From positions 1 through 18,326 of the forward strand of contig CAYMLQ010000078.1 of NCBI GenBank assembly GCA_964390795.1: a stretch of DNA of 18,326 nt, in the 5' to 3' direction. Origin of the DNA: CAYMLQ01 sp964390795. Its GTDB lineage: Bacteria > Verrucomicrobiota > Kiritimatiellia > RFP12 > UBA1067. A program made the translations under genes and the position numbers. Positions within the stretch are counted from its first letter, which is position 1. The number at the start of each line of letters is the position of its first letter. Of this stretch, positions 12,380 through 18,326 are shown one piece after another. Under the pieces are notes generated by a model. That model saw only the letters and a list, made by a program, of their open reading frames with translations. It was not told the origin of the DNA and searched no databases.

Positions 12380-13702
12380 TCAGCTCCACTGGCGGTCGTT
12401 GGCCCATTCGGCGTCCCACTGCTCGGTGGAGGCCCAGGGCTCGGGGAATTGCGGGTGGCACTTTTCTTTGATGAGCGCCTCATTCAGCGCCTCGATGCCG
12501 AGGCCGGGGGCGTTGGGCACGGCGATGAAGCCGTCCTTGATGAGCGGCTTCGGCAGGCCGGTCACCAGATCCTCCCACCACGGCACGTCGACGGAGTGGA
12601 CCTCCAGCGCCGTGAAGTTGCGCGTGGCGGCGGCGACATGCACCGCGGCCATGCAGGCGACCGGGCTCTCGGCCATGTGGATCGCCATCGCGACGCCGTG
12701 ATCCTCGGCGAGGTCGCCGATCCGCTTGGTCTCCAGGATTCCGCCCGCTGAGAGCACGTCGGGATGGATCACCGCGATGCCGCCGGATTTCAGCAGCGGC
12801 AGGAAGTTCTCCTTGAGATAGATGTCCTCGCCGGTGCCGATGGGCGTGGTGGTCGCGTTCGCGAGGCGGACGTACTGCTCGGTCATGGTCCACGGCACCG
12901 GGTCTTCCATCCACGCGAGGTTGAACTTCTCCAGCCGGCGGGCGAGTTTGATGCAATCCTCCAGCGGCACGTGGCCGATGTGGTCGATCGCCAGCGGGAT
13001 CTCATAGCCGATCTCCGCGCGCACGTCGGCCATGTACTGCTCCAAGAAGTCGAGGCCCTTCTCGGTGATGTGGATGCCGGTGAAGGGGTGGGCGGTGCTG
13101 AACAGCTCGTAGGCCTCGCCGCGCATGGCGCGCGGGTCGATCGAGCCGTGGGGCGTGGTGAAGACGGTCTTCTTGTAGTGGCGCATGGTCTGCAGAAAGC
13201 CGCCGGGCGCGCTGAGGCAGCCGGGCTTGTCCATGAGCAGCTCGATGCCGAGGTCCATCTTGAGGTAGGTGAAGCCCTGCGCCATGCGCTCTTTCAGAGC
13301 CTTGCCCATGTCGCGGCCGCCGCCTTCGGAGTCGGTGTCGCAGTAAATGCGAACGGTGTCGCGGAACTTGCCGCCGAGGAGCTGCCACACGGGCACGCCC
13401 CAGGCCTTGCCCGCGAGGTCCCAGAGGGCAACTTCGATGCCGCACACGCCGCCGGCCTGGCGCGAGGGGCCGCCGAACTGCTTGATGCGGCGGAAGATCT
13501 TCTCCACGTTGCAGGGGTTCTCGCCGAGGATGCGGCTCTTGAGCATCGCGGCATAGGTGCGGCTGGAGGCATCGCGCACCTCGCCGTAGCCGATCAGGCC
13601 CTGGTTGGTATAGACCTTGATGAGCGTGCAGCGCTTGGGCGCGCCGTCGATGTCGGCGAAGCGCACGTCGGTGATCTTAAGAGAGGAGGGGTCGGTTTTC
13701 AT
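12380..13702 (-). CDS. Mandelate racemase/muconate lactonizing enzyme (enolase superfamily)
   Basis: Enolase-superfamily enzymes abstract a proton alpha to a carboxylate, and many of this type dehydrate or epimerise sugar acids. The 440-residue protein has the N-terminal capping domain (GLIGYGEV, 35-42) and the barrel. Likely magnesium ligands are D240 (AIDHIGH), E266 (WMEDP) and E292 (GTGEDIY). H342 (HMAESP) with D315 (HPDVLSAGG) forms the His-Asp dyad seen in mandelate racemase. On the second strand K148 occurs in KMD, so the usual second lysine of KxK is aspartate, D150. An insertion at about 158-230 makes it longer than the usual 360-400 residues. Reaction and substrate cannot be named; a sugar-acid dehydratase is my best guess. 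The start at 13702 (MKTDPSS) fits the family N-terminus; an upstream in-frame ATG at 13744 would translate part of an inverted repeat. No clear ribosome site is visible. Confidence 0.88.
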   Translation of the reverse strand: MKTDPSSLKITDVRFADIDGAPKRCTLIKVYTNQGLIGYGEVRDASSRTYAAMLKSRILGENPCNVEKIFRRIKQFGGPSRQAGGVCGIEVALWDLAGKAWGVPVWQLLGGKFRDTVRIYCDTDSEGGGRDMGKALKERMAQGFTYLKMDLGIELLMDKPGCLSAPGGFLQTMRHYKKTVFTTPHGSIDPRAMRGEAYELFSTAHPFTGIHITEKGLDFLEQYMADVRAEIGYEIPLAIDHIGHVPLEDCIKLARRLEKFNLAWMEDPVPWTMTEQYVRLANATTTPIGTGEDIYLKENFLPLLKSGGIAVIHPDVLSAGGILETKRIGDLAEDHGVAMAIHMAESPVACMAAVHVAAATRNFTALEVHSVDVPWWEDLVTGLPKPLIKDGFIAVPNAPGLGIEALNEALIKEKCHPQFPEPWASTEQWDAEWANDRQWS

Positions 13703-13706
13703 GGAT

Positions 13707-13798
13707 GAATGTCCAATATCGAACAAGGAATGTCCAATCGCCAACGGAAAGACGCCCCACTTGGGCGCTGAGCATTCCTTGTTGGAGAGTGGACATTC
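13707..13798. repeat. 92-bp element with 29-bp imperfect inverted arms
   Basis: Arm 13707-13735 (starting GAATGTCCAATATCGAACAA) and arm 13770-13798 match at 24 of 29 positions as inverted repeats. The spacer carries a smaller hairpin, CGCCC (13753-13757) with GGGCG (13763-13767). The left arm also contains GAATGTCCAAT twice (13707-13717 and 13728-13738). The element fills most of the predicted leader of the enolase-superfamily gene and ends four bases before its start codon. I recall similar sequences scattered through PVC genomes, but that is memory, not a search. Confidence 0.75.
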
Positions 13799-13816
13799 AG
13801 GTTAGACAAGAGTGAT

Positions 13817-13845
13817 ATCTTACGTCCTCCTGCGCTCCGACGCTA
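13817..13845 (-). promoter_or_regulatory. Probable activated promoter of the enolase-superfamily gene
   Basis: On the minus strand a poor -35 TAGCGT (13845-13840) and a -10 TAAGAT (13822-13817) are 17 bp apart. Their distance from the proximal TTGCGCA element equals that at the promoters near 104 and 17934 to within about two bases. The match to consensus is weak and the call rests on this shared spacing. Confidence 0.4.
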
Positions 13846-13849
13846 TGGG

Positions 13850-13882
13850 ATTTTGCGCATAATAAGTGTCGATTTTGCGTAA
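13850..13882 (-). promoter_or_regulatory. Paired TTTTGCG elements 22 bp apart upstream of the enolase-superfamily gene
   Basis: ATTTTGCGCAT (13850-13860) and ATTTTGCGTAA (13872-13882) start 22 bp apart. Aligned with the pair upstream of the 1327-residue protein, 25 of 36 positions are identical, including part of the spacer. It lies 13 bp past the stop of that protein and about 150 bp upstream of the enolase-superfamily start. Confidence 0.55.
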
Positions 13883-13894
13883 CGGTGGCGGACG

Positions 13895-16800
13895 CTACTG
13901 CACGCTGATCAGCGTGCCCTGCGGCACGACGAACAGGGTGAGCGCGGTTGCGGTCGGCTTGAGCAGGACCGGGCCGGGCGGCGTGCTGCCGGTGGTGGCG
14001 AGCGTCCAGCCCGCGAAGCCCTGGCCCGCGACAGAGCCGTAGCGCATGAGGGTGTAGGTGCCCGTCGGGGGACGGAATTCGAAGTTCACCGTGACCGTGC
14101 CCGCAGCCGGCACGGACAGGGTGCCCGGGATCGACGTGGCGGGCTTGGCCGTCGCCTGGCCCAGCGCGTTGGTGGAGAGGGTGAAGGCGAAGGCGTTGCT
14201 CGACAGCTCGACCGTGCCGGTGAAGCCTGCGCCGAGCGACGGCAGCCGGTCGGGCTGGCTGGCCCGGAGGGTGCCGGAGCCGGAGGCCGAGGCGGCGGTG
14301 AGGTCGCTGTAGGCGGAGCGGGCCCGGCCGAACCATTTGCGCGTGAGGTAATCTTCCACGAGGATGCGGGCGTCGTCGGCGAGGGCGGTCTCGAAGAGGA
14401 GGATCTCGCCGAGGCGCTCGCGGTTCCTGTTGCCTGTGGCGTCGTCGCCGACGTACCAGCCGAAGAAGGCGGCCTGGAGGACGTTGGTGGCGACGAAGGA
14501 GAGCAGCTCGGCGGTGCCGCTGTAGCCGCGCGCGGCTCCGTTGACGGCGACGCCGTCGAGGAAGGTCCGGCCGTTCTTGAGGGCGTTGGTGGTGTTGGAG
14601 CCCCAGATGGGCGAGGCGATCAACGACGGGTCGTTGCGCGTGAAGACTTGGGAGGCGTAGACGTCGCGGGTGATGGGCACGCCGCCGCCGCGCGAGCTGT
14701 CGAGCACGATGAAGCCGGTCTGCACGTTGGTGGGCGTGAGGTTGCCGGTGTCAGCTGTGCCGATGAAGGCGGAGTTGCGGTACATGCGCAGCGTGTTGCC
14801 GTTGGAGTCGCCGTAGCGGTTCGTGTAGTCGACCCAGTAGAGCGTTTCGCCCAGCGGATTGTTGGTCGCGGAGAGCCACGGGCGGCGGTCGTAGGTGGTG
14901 TCGGTGTTGCAGGTGCCCAGCAGGAAGCGGTTGGTCGTGGTGCGGTCATAGAGCCCGGCAACGGCGAGGGGCCGGGTCGGGGTGTACTTTCCGCCGAGGA
15001 CGACGCGGTTGGTGAGGGAGGGGTCGAACCAGCCGGTCAGGCCGCCCGTGGGCACGTCGGCGGCGGTCGGCGGCGGGGGCAGGTCCGCGATCGTGACCGA
15101 GCCGCCGTTGAGCGCGAGCGTGCCGTTGAAGACGCCCGAGAGCGCGAGGGGTGCCAGGGCGGCCGAGGCGGTGACGGTGCCGGAGCCGTAGAGGCGTCCC
15201 ACGGTGAAGAGGTCGCCGACGTCCAGCGTGGCGCCGGCGGCTACGGTCGCAGCGGGCAGCGTGGCGAGGCCGTAGGGCAGGCGCCACTTGGCGGCGAGGT
15301 AGGCCTCGGCGGTCATGCGCTGCAGGGTGGTCAGGGCGTTGGTGTAGAGCAGCACTTCGCCGAGGATCTGGCCGCCGGCGGTGGTGTTGTCCACGCGCCA
15401 GCCGAGGGCGCTGAGCGACGTGCCTTTGGCGTTGAGCGAGAGGATCTGGTAGCCGCCGGTGAAGCCGGTGTTGGTGGCGGTGACGGCGATGCCGTTCGTC
15501 CAGACCGGATAGTTTGGCGAGGCGAGGATGGGCGTGGCGGCGCTGCGGAACTGGTTGGTCGTCGAGCCCGGGCGCCGGAGGTCGTCGCCGCCGAGGGCGG
15601 AGAAGCCGCCGCCGTTCTGGCTGCCGAAGACGAGGACCGCGTACTGGACGGCGACGTTGGTCGAGAGCGGGAGGCGGCGGGCCTCGGTGCCGGACCCGTC
15701 GCCGGGCTTGACATAGGGCGGATAGATCGGCATCTGGTAGACGCCGAAGGAGACGACGGGCTGGCCGTTCAGGGCGTTGGACATGACGTACGGGTAGGTC
15801 TGGCAGTAATCCTCGCCGCGGCTGTTGTAGCCGTAGACGGGCGCGCCGGGGCGGCAGTCGTTCCAGCGCTCGATGTTCGGCCAGTTGTTCGAGTACGTGT
15901 AGCTCTTGTATTGGGTGAAGACGTTGCTTGCGGCGGCGTCGAGCCAGAGCGCGGGAAGGCTGCCGAGGACGCTGCTGGCGGGGGGCGGCGCGAGCCGCAC
16001 GTTGCCGGCGTCGACCTGGAGGCCTGCCGTGTTTGTGCTGAAGTAGACGGTGAGGGTTTCGGAGCCTTGCTTGATCAGCTTGCCGCCGCCGCCGAGCAGG
16101 GTGACCGTGACGGCACCGCTGACGGAGGCGGAGCCGGATGCGACGTTCAGCGTGTCGAGGGAGACGCCGGCGCCGGCCGGGCTCAGGGAACTGCCGTTGT
16201 CGAGGGAGAGCGTCGCGCCCGGCGAGGCGGAGCCGAGGACGACGGCGGTCTGTCCGATGACGGAGAGGGCGGCGTTGGTGCCGAGCGTGTTGACGCGGAG
16301 GGTGGCGCCGGAACCTTGCACGGTGAGCGTGCCGTCGAGGAAGTCAACGGTCATCGTCTGGCGGGCCGGCAGGAAGAGCTTGGCGGTGGCGCCGTTGCCC
16401 CGGAGAGACTTGATCCACGCGGCGGTGTCATCGGTGCCGTAGCCGGTCGGGTAGAGCGCGAAGGTGCCGCCCGCGCCGACGGTGACCGTGTTGTTGGAGT
16501 GGCCGGCGGTCGGGGCGTCGATGATCAGGGTGCCCGTTTCGGCGGAGACGGTGACGGGGCCGACGAACGAGCAGGGCTCCTTGATCTCGCAGCGGGCCGT
16601 GCCGGTCTTGGAGACGGTGCCGGTGCCGGAAATTGTGCCCTGAATCGCGCAATCGACATTGATGGGCAGGAGGGCGGTGGAGCCGACGCCTTCCAGCGAG
16701 ATATCGTTCGTGAGGGTGAAACTGGCGCCGTTCCACCAGCCGGTGGCGTCGAGCGTGCAGGGCTTGAGCGCGGCGGTGAGGTTGGTGCCCTGGACGCGGA

Positions 16801-17878
16801 TCGTCGCGTCATTGGCGATGGCGGTGCGCGAGATCGCGTAGATGTTGAAGTTGGTCAGCGTGACGTCGCCGGAGCCCAGCATGTTGGTGCCGGCGAGCGC
16901 GACGGTCGCGTTCTCGGCAACGCGCCAGGCGCAGGAGGTCGGCCAGGCGACGACGGTCGAGAAGTCGCGGAAGGTGACGCCGGCTGGATCGGTTACGCCG
17001 GTGAAGGCGACGTCGGCGTTGAAAGGCGGGTACTGCGTGATCTGGTTCTTGGCGCCGAAGAGGAGTTCGCCGGTACCGCCGGCGACGGTGACCTTGGCGC
17101 TGGCTGCGCCGGCTGCGGGGTAAAGGCCGGCGGTCAGGGAGAGCGGCATGTTCAGCCCGTGCTGAGTGAGATCGAAGGCCGCCTCACCCGCGACGTAGAC
17201 CTTCTGGAAGAGTCCCGCGTTGTGAACCGAAAGGAGATTGCTACCGTCACCCGTGTCCGCAAAAGGGAAGGCGTTGGTTTGGTTGGCGATGCTGATGAGG
17301 TCGTTGCTGGGGCTGTAGAGGAAGCCGCTGGCCAACTCTGGCGAGTACTTGCCCCCGTTTGCGCCGCTGTTGTAGAGGCGCAGCTCGAGGTCGTGCCAGC
17401 CAGCCGTCAGAGCAATGTCGCGCACACAGGTGGGGGTGTTGTACGAGGTGTTCTGCAACACGGCGGTTCCGTCGATCGCGATCAAGGCCCCGTCGTCGAT
17501 GTGCTCGTAGACGCTGTAGAGGCCTGCGGAGGGAATCTGCCAGCGGCCCGTGTAGATGTATTCGGTGGCCGTCGCCGAGAAGTTTGTGTCGGCCCAGAAG
17601 GCGTTGGTCGTGATGCGCGTCCACGTCCCGTAGGAGGTGATGCCGGGCGTGCCTAGGCCGCCGGCACCTGTGCGGGTGTACTCGTTCAGGCCGCCTGAGC
17701 CCGCCGCAGCGCCGCCGAAGGCCAGCGTGGCGCCTGTGCCTATCTGGATCGGCGCGAAGCCGAGCGCTTCTGTGTTGGTGATCACGAGGGTCTCGCCGGC
17801 TCCGACGAGCGTGTCGGACCAAACGGGGAGGGATAGGCCTGAGCACAGCAGCAAAAATAGAATCCGACGAAAGTTCAT
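13895..17878 (-). CDS. Giant secreted beta-rich protein (PA14-like, autotransporter-type repeats, two LamG-like domains)
   Basis: The protein has 1327 residues. A signal peptide MNFRRILFLLLCSGLSLPVW ends near VWS-D (20-22). A PA14-like domain spans about 75-190 (YEHIDDGALIAIDGT, then LTAGWHDLELRLYN). A beta-strand-rich region at about 195-635 contains autotransporter-associated repeats, seen in GTISGTGTVSKTGT (414-427) and GGKLIKQGSETLTV (598-611). Two concanavalin/LamG-like domains at about 640-870 and 945-1185 end in the typical GEVLLYTNALT...AYLAAKW and GEILLFETALA...DYLTRKW blocks. The C-terminal 140 residues are beta-rich without an LPXTG, PEP-CTERM or autotransporter barrel signature. 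It is probably extracellular and binds or decorates polysaccharide. AAGGAG lies 7 nt before the ATG at 17878; an ATG at 17938 would mask the signal peptide. The gene is strongly GC-rich, like its neighbours. Its promoter carries the paired TTGCGCAA elements. Confidence 0.85.
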   Translation of the reverse strand: MNFRRILFLLLCSGLSLPVWSDTLVGAGETLVITNTEALGFAPIQIGTGATLAFGGAAAGSGGLNEYTRTGAGGLGTPGITSYGTWTRITTNAFWADTNFSATATEYIYTGRWQIPSAGLYSVYEHIDDGALIAIDGTAVLQNTSYNTPTCVRDIALTAGWHDLELRLYNSGANGGKYSPELASGFLYSPSNDLISIANQTNAFPFADTGDGSNLLSVHNAGLFQKVYVAGEAAFDLTQHGLNMPLSLTAGLYPAAGAASAKVTVAGGTGELLFGAKNQITQYPPFNADVAFTGVTDPAGVTFRDFSTVVAWPTSCAWRVAENATVALAGTNMLGSGDVTLTNFNIYAISRTAIANDATIRVQGTNLTAALKPCTLDATGWWNGASFTLTNDISLEGVGSTALLPINVDCAIQGTISGTGTVSKTGTARCEIKEPCSFVGPVTVSAETGTLIIDAPTAGHSNNTVTVGAGGTFALYPTGYGTDDTAAWIKSLRGNGATAKLFLPARQTMTVDFLDGTLTVQGSGATLRVNTLGTNAALSVIGQTAVVLGSASPGATLSLDNGSSLSPAGAGVSLDTLNVASGSASVSGAVTVTLLGGGGKLIKQGSETLTVYFSTNTAGLQVDAGNVRLAPPPASSVLGSLPALWLDAAASNVFTQYKSYTYSNNWPNIERWNDCRPGAPVYGYNSRGEDYCQTYPYVMSNALNGQPVVSFGVYQMPIYPPYVKPGDGSGTEARRLPLSTNVAVQYAVLVFGSQNGGGFSALGGDDLRRPGSTTNQFRSAATPILASPNYPVWTNGIAVTATNTGFTGGYQILSLNAKGTSLSALGWRVDNTTAGGQILGEVLLYTNALTTLQRMTAEAYLAAKWRLPYGLATLPAATVAAGATLDVGDLFTVGRLYGSGTVTASAALAPLALSGVFNGTLALNGGSVTIADLPPPPTAADVPTGGLTGWFDPSLTNRVVLGGKYTPTRPLAVAGLYDRTTTNRFLLGTCNTDTTYDRRPWLSATNNPLGETLYWVDYTNRYGDSNGNTLRMYRNSAFIGTADTGNLTPTNVQTGFIVLDSSRGGGVPITRDVYASQVFTRNDPSLIASPIWGSNTTNALKNGRTFLDGVAVNGAARGYSGTAELLSFVATNVLQAAFFGWYVGDDATGNRNRERLGEILLFETALADDARILVEDYLTRKWFGRARSAYSDLTAASASGSGTLRASQPDRLPSLGAGFTGTVELSSNAFAFTLSTNALGQATAKPATSIPGTLSVPAAGTVTVNFEFRPPTGTYTLMRYGSVAGQGFAGWTLATTGSTPPGPVLLKPTATALTLFVVPQGTLISVQ

Positions 17879-17928
17879 GTTTCCACTCCTTCCACAGCTG
17901 ACAACGTATTTACTACAATTACAAGTGA

Positions 17929-17958
17929 ATGATAGCACCTATAGCGAACGCAAGACTA
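17929..17958 (-). promoter_or_regulatory. Probable activated promoter of the 1327-residue protein
   Basis: On the minus strand a weak -35 TAGTCT (17958-17953) and a -10 TATCAT (17934-17929) are 18 bp apart. The leader would be about 44 nt and includes AAGGAG before the ATG. The -10 starts 42 bp after the A of the proximal ATTTTGCG, against 43 bp at the aroF promoter. Confidence 0.45.
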
Positions 17959-17962
17959 GTGG

Positions 17963-17996
17963 GGATTGCGCAAAATAATTCACTGTTTTGCGCAAA
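17963..17996 (-). promoter_or_regulatory. Two perfect TTGCGCAA palindromes 22 bp apart
   Basis: TTGCGCAA occurs at 17966-17973 and again at 17988-17995, the clearest pair in the window. Each is an 8-bp perfect palindrome with a central CG, a feature of LacI-type operators. The two-turn spacing would also suit an AraC-type dimer. Confidence 0.55.
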
Positions 17997-18018
17997 GGTC
18001 GTGCTGGAAGGCCATAGC

Positions 18019-18056
18019 AAAAACAAAAGGCGTGCCGCAGTCCTCTGCGGCACGCC
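18019..18056 (-). terminator. Strong intrinsic terminator of the permease-like gene
   Basis: A perfect 12-bp stem, GGCGTGCCGCAG (18029-18040) with CTGCGGCACGCC (18045-18056), closes a four-base loop. Read on the minus strand it is followed by TTTTGTTTTT (18028-18019). On the plus strand it also ends in five T (18057-18061), so it may work both ways. It begins 32 bp after the minus-strand stop at 18088. Confidence 0.9.
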
Positions 18057-18087
18057 TTTTTGATAAATCCAGACAGGGGCGGCGACC

Positions 18088-18326
18088 TTAGTCGGCGCTC
18101 TGCTGCTTGGCCTGCGGATAGGGCAGGACCTGCGTCTGCATCTTCGAGAGCAGCGCGTAGACGGCTGCGCCGACGATGAAGGCTAGGACGGGAGCGGCTG
18201 GGAGCGGGGCCTGACCGATTTTTACGCCCCACCCAAAGAGGATAGGTTGAGCACCGATGACGAAGCCGACGGCCCACGAGACCCAGCCCGCCGGGTTGAA
18301 GGCCGCGCGCGGCCCGCTCCAGCGGC
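18088..18326 (-). CDS. C-terminal fragment of a probable permease (possibly NCS1 cytosine/purine type)
   Basis: An open frame enters from the right edge and stops with TAA at 18090-18088, giving 78 visible residues. It contains FNPAGWVSWAVGFVIGAQP and a second hydrophobic stretch APVLAFIVGAAVYALLSKM, then a polar tail ending AKQQSAD. Two membrane helices with this tail suit the end of a transporter. The phrase around NPAGWVSW reminds me of NCS1 nucleobase permeases such as CodB or CytX, but the fragment is too short to be sure. There is no start codon in the window because the gene is cut by the edge. A strong terminator follows. Confidence 0.5.
   Translation of the reverse strand, partial: RWSGPRAAFNPAGWVSWAVGFVIGAQPILFGWGVKIGQAPLPAAPVLAFIVGAAVYALLSKMQTQVLPYPQAKQQSAD

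Noticed and set aside
12764..13708. A 314-codon plus-strand frame opposite the enolase-superfamily gene
   Set aside because: Biased composition without motifs; the minus-strand protein has all the catalytic residues.
14648..17656. A 1002-codon open frame on the plus strand opposite the giant secreted protein
   Set aside because: Its product is low-complexity (Gly, Ala, Glu, Val, Arg and Asp rich) with no domain. The opposite strand has a signal peptide, ribosome site and recognisable domains. High GC makes long antisense frames common.

Overview
The window is GC-rich bacterial DNA. Several traits point to the Planctomycetota-Verrucomicrobiota-Lentisphaerota (PVC) side of the tree, most plausibly a Kiritimatiellota/Verrucomicrobiota-like organism: a Tat-exported Gfo/Idh/MocA oxidoreductase, a beta-propeller fused to a dihaem cytochrome c, giant secreted beta-rich proteins with PA14-like, autotransporter-type and LamG-like parts, a BspA/InlB-like surface protein, and dispersed inverted repeats. 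This placement is inference; no rRNA or marker gene is present.

Layout. (1) 187-5641, plus strand: a tight five-gene run holding a type I-beta DAHP synthase, a secreted YVTN-type propeller with a C-terminal dihaem domain, a chorismatase-fold (FkbO/Hyg5/XanB2-like) protein, a short ResB and CcsA. ResB and CcsA form a system II cytochrome c maturation pair that could mature the cytochrome two genes upstream. DAHP synthase opens the shikimate pathway and a chorismatase consumes its product, so the run may couple a small aromatic acid to a periplasmic haem protein. (2) 5650-9718: a segment with a less GC-rich secreted LRR/InlB-repeat protein (minus) and a REP-associated tyrosine transposase (plus). 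It lies between two exact 19-bp direct repeats. One copy holds the 3' end of ccsA and the other the 3' end of the convergent DUF523-DUF1722 gene, as if the segment had been inserted where the two genes once overlapped. (3) 9720-13702: the DUF523-DUF1722 protein (minus, lacking one expected cysteine), a divergent Tat-exported Gfo/Idh/MocA protein (plus), and an enolase-superfamily dehydratase/racemase (minus). (4) 13895-17878: a 1327-residue secreted beta-rich protein (minus). (5) 18088-18326: the C-terminal end of a probable permease (minus), followed by a strong terminator.

Regulation. Three upstream regions (39-109, 13817-13882 and 17929-17996) share one layout: two TTTTGCGCA-like elements exactly 22 bp apart, then about 18-19 bp, a poor -35, a 17-18 bp spacer and a -10. 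A fourth, damaged version lies upstream of the other secreted protein (8327-8403). This looks like a shared regulator tying the aromatic/cytochrome operon, the enolase-family gene and the two large secreted proteins into one regulon. It is the most notable unexplained signal here, together with the 19-bp repeats.

No rRNA, tRNA, CRISPR array or integrase gene was seen. No non-coding stretch exceeds about 300 bases; the longest (8230-8528) holds a promoter, an operator-like element and a 12-bp tandem repeat.
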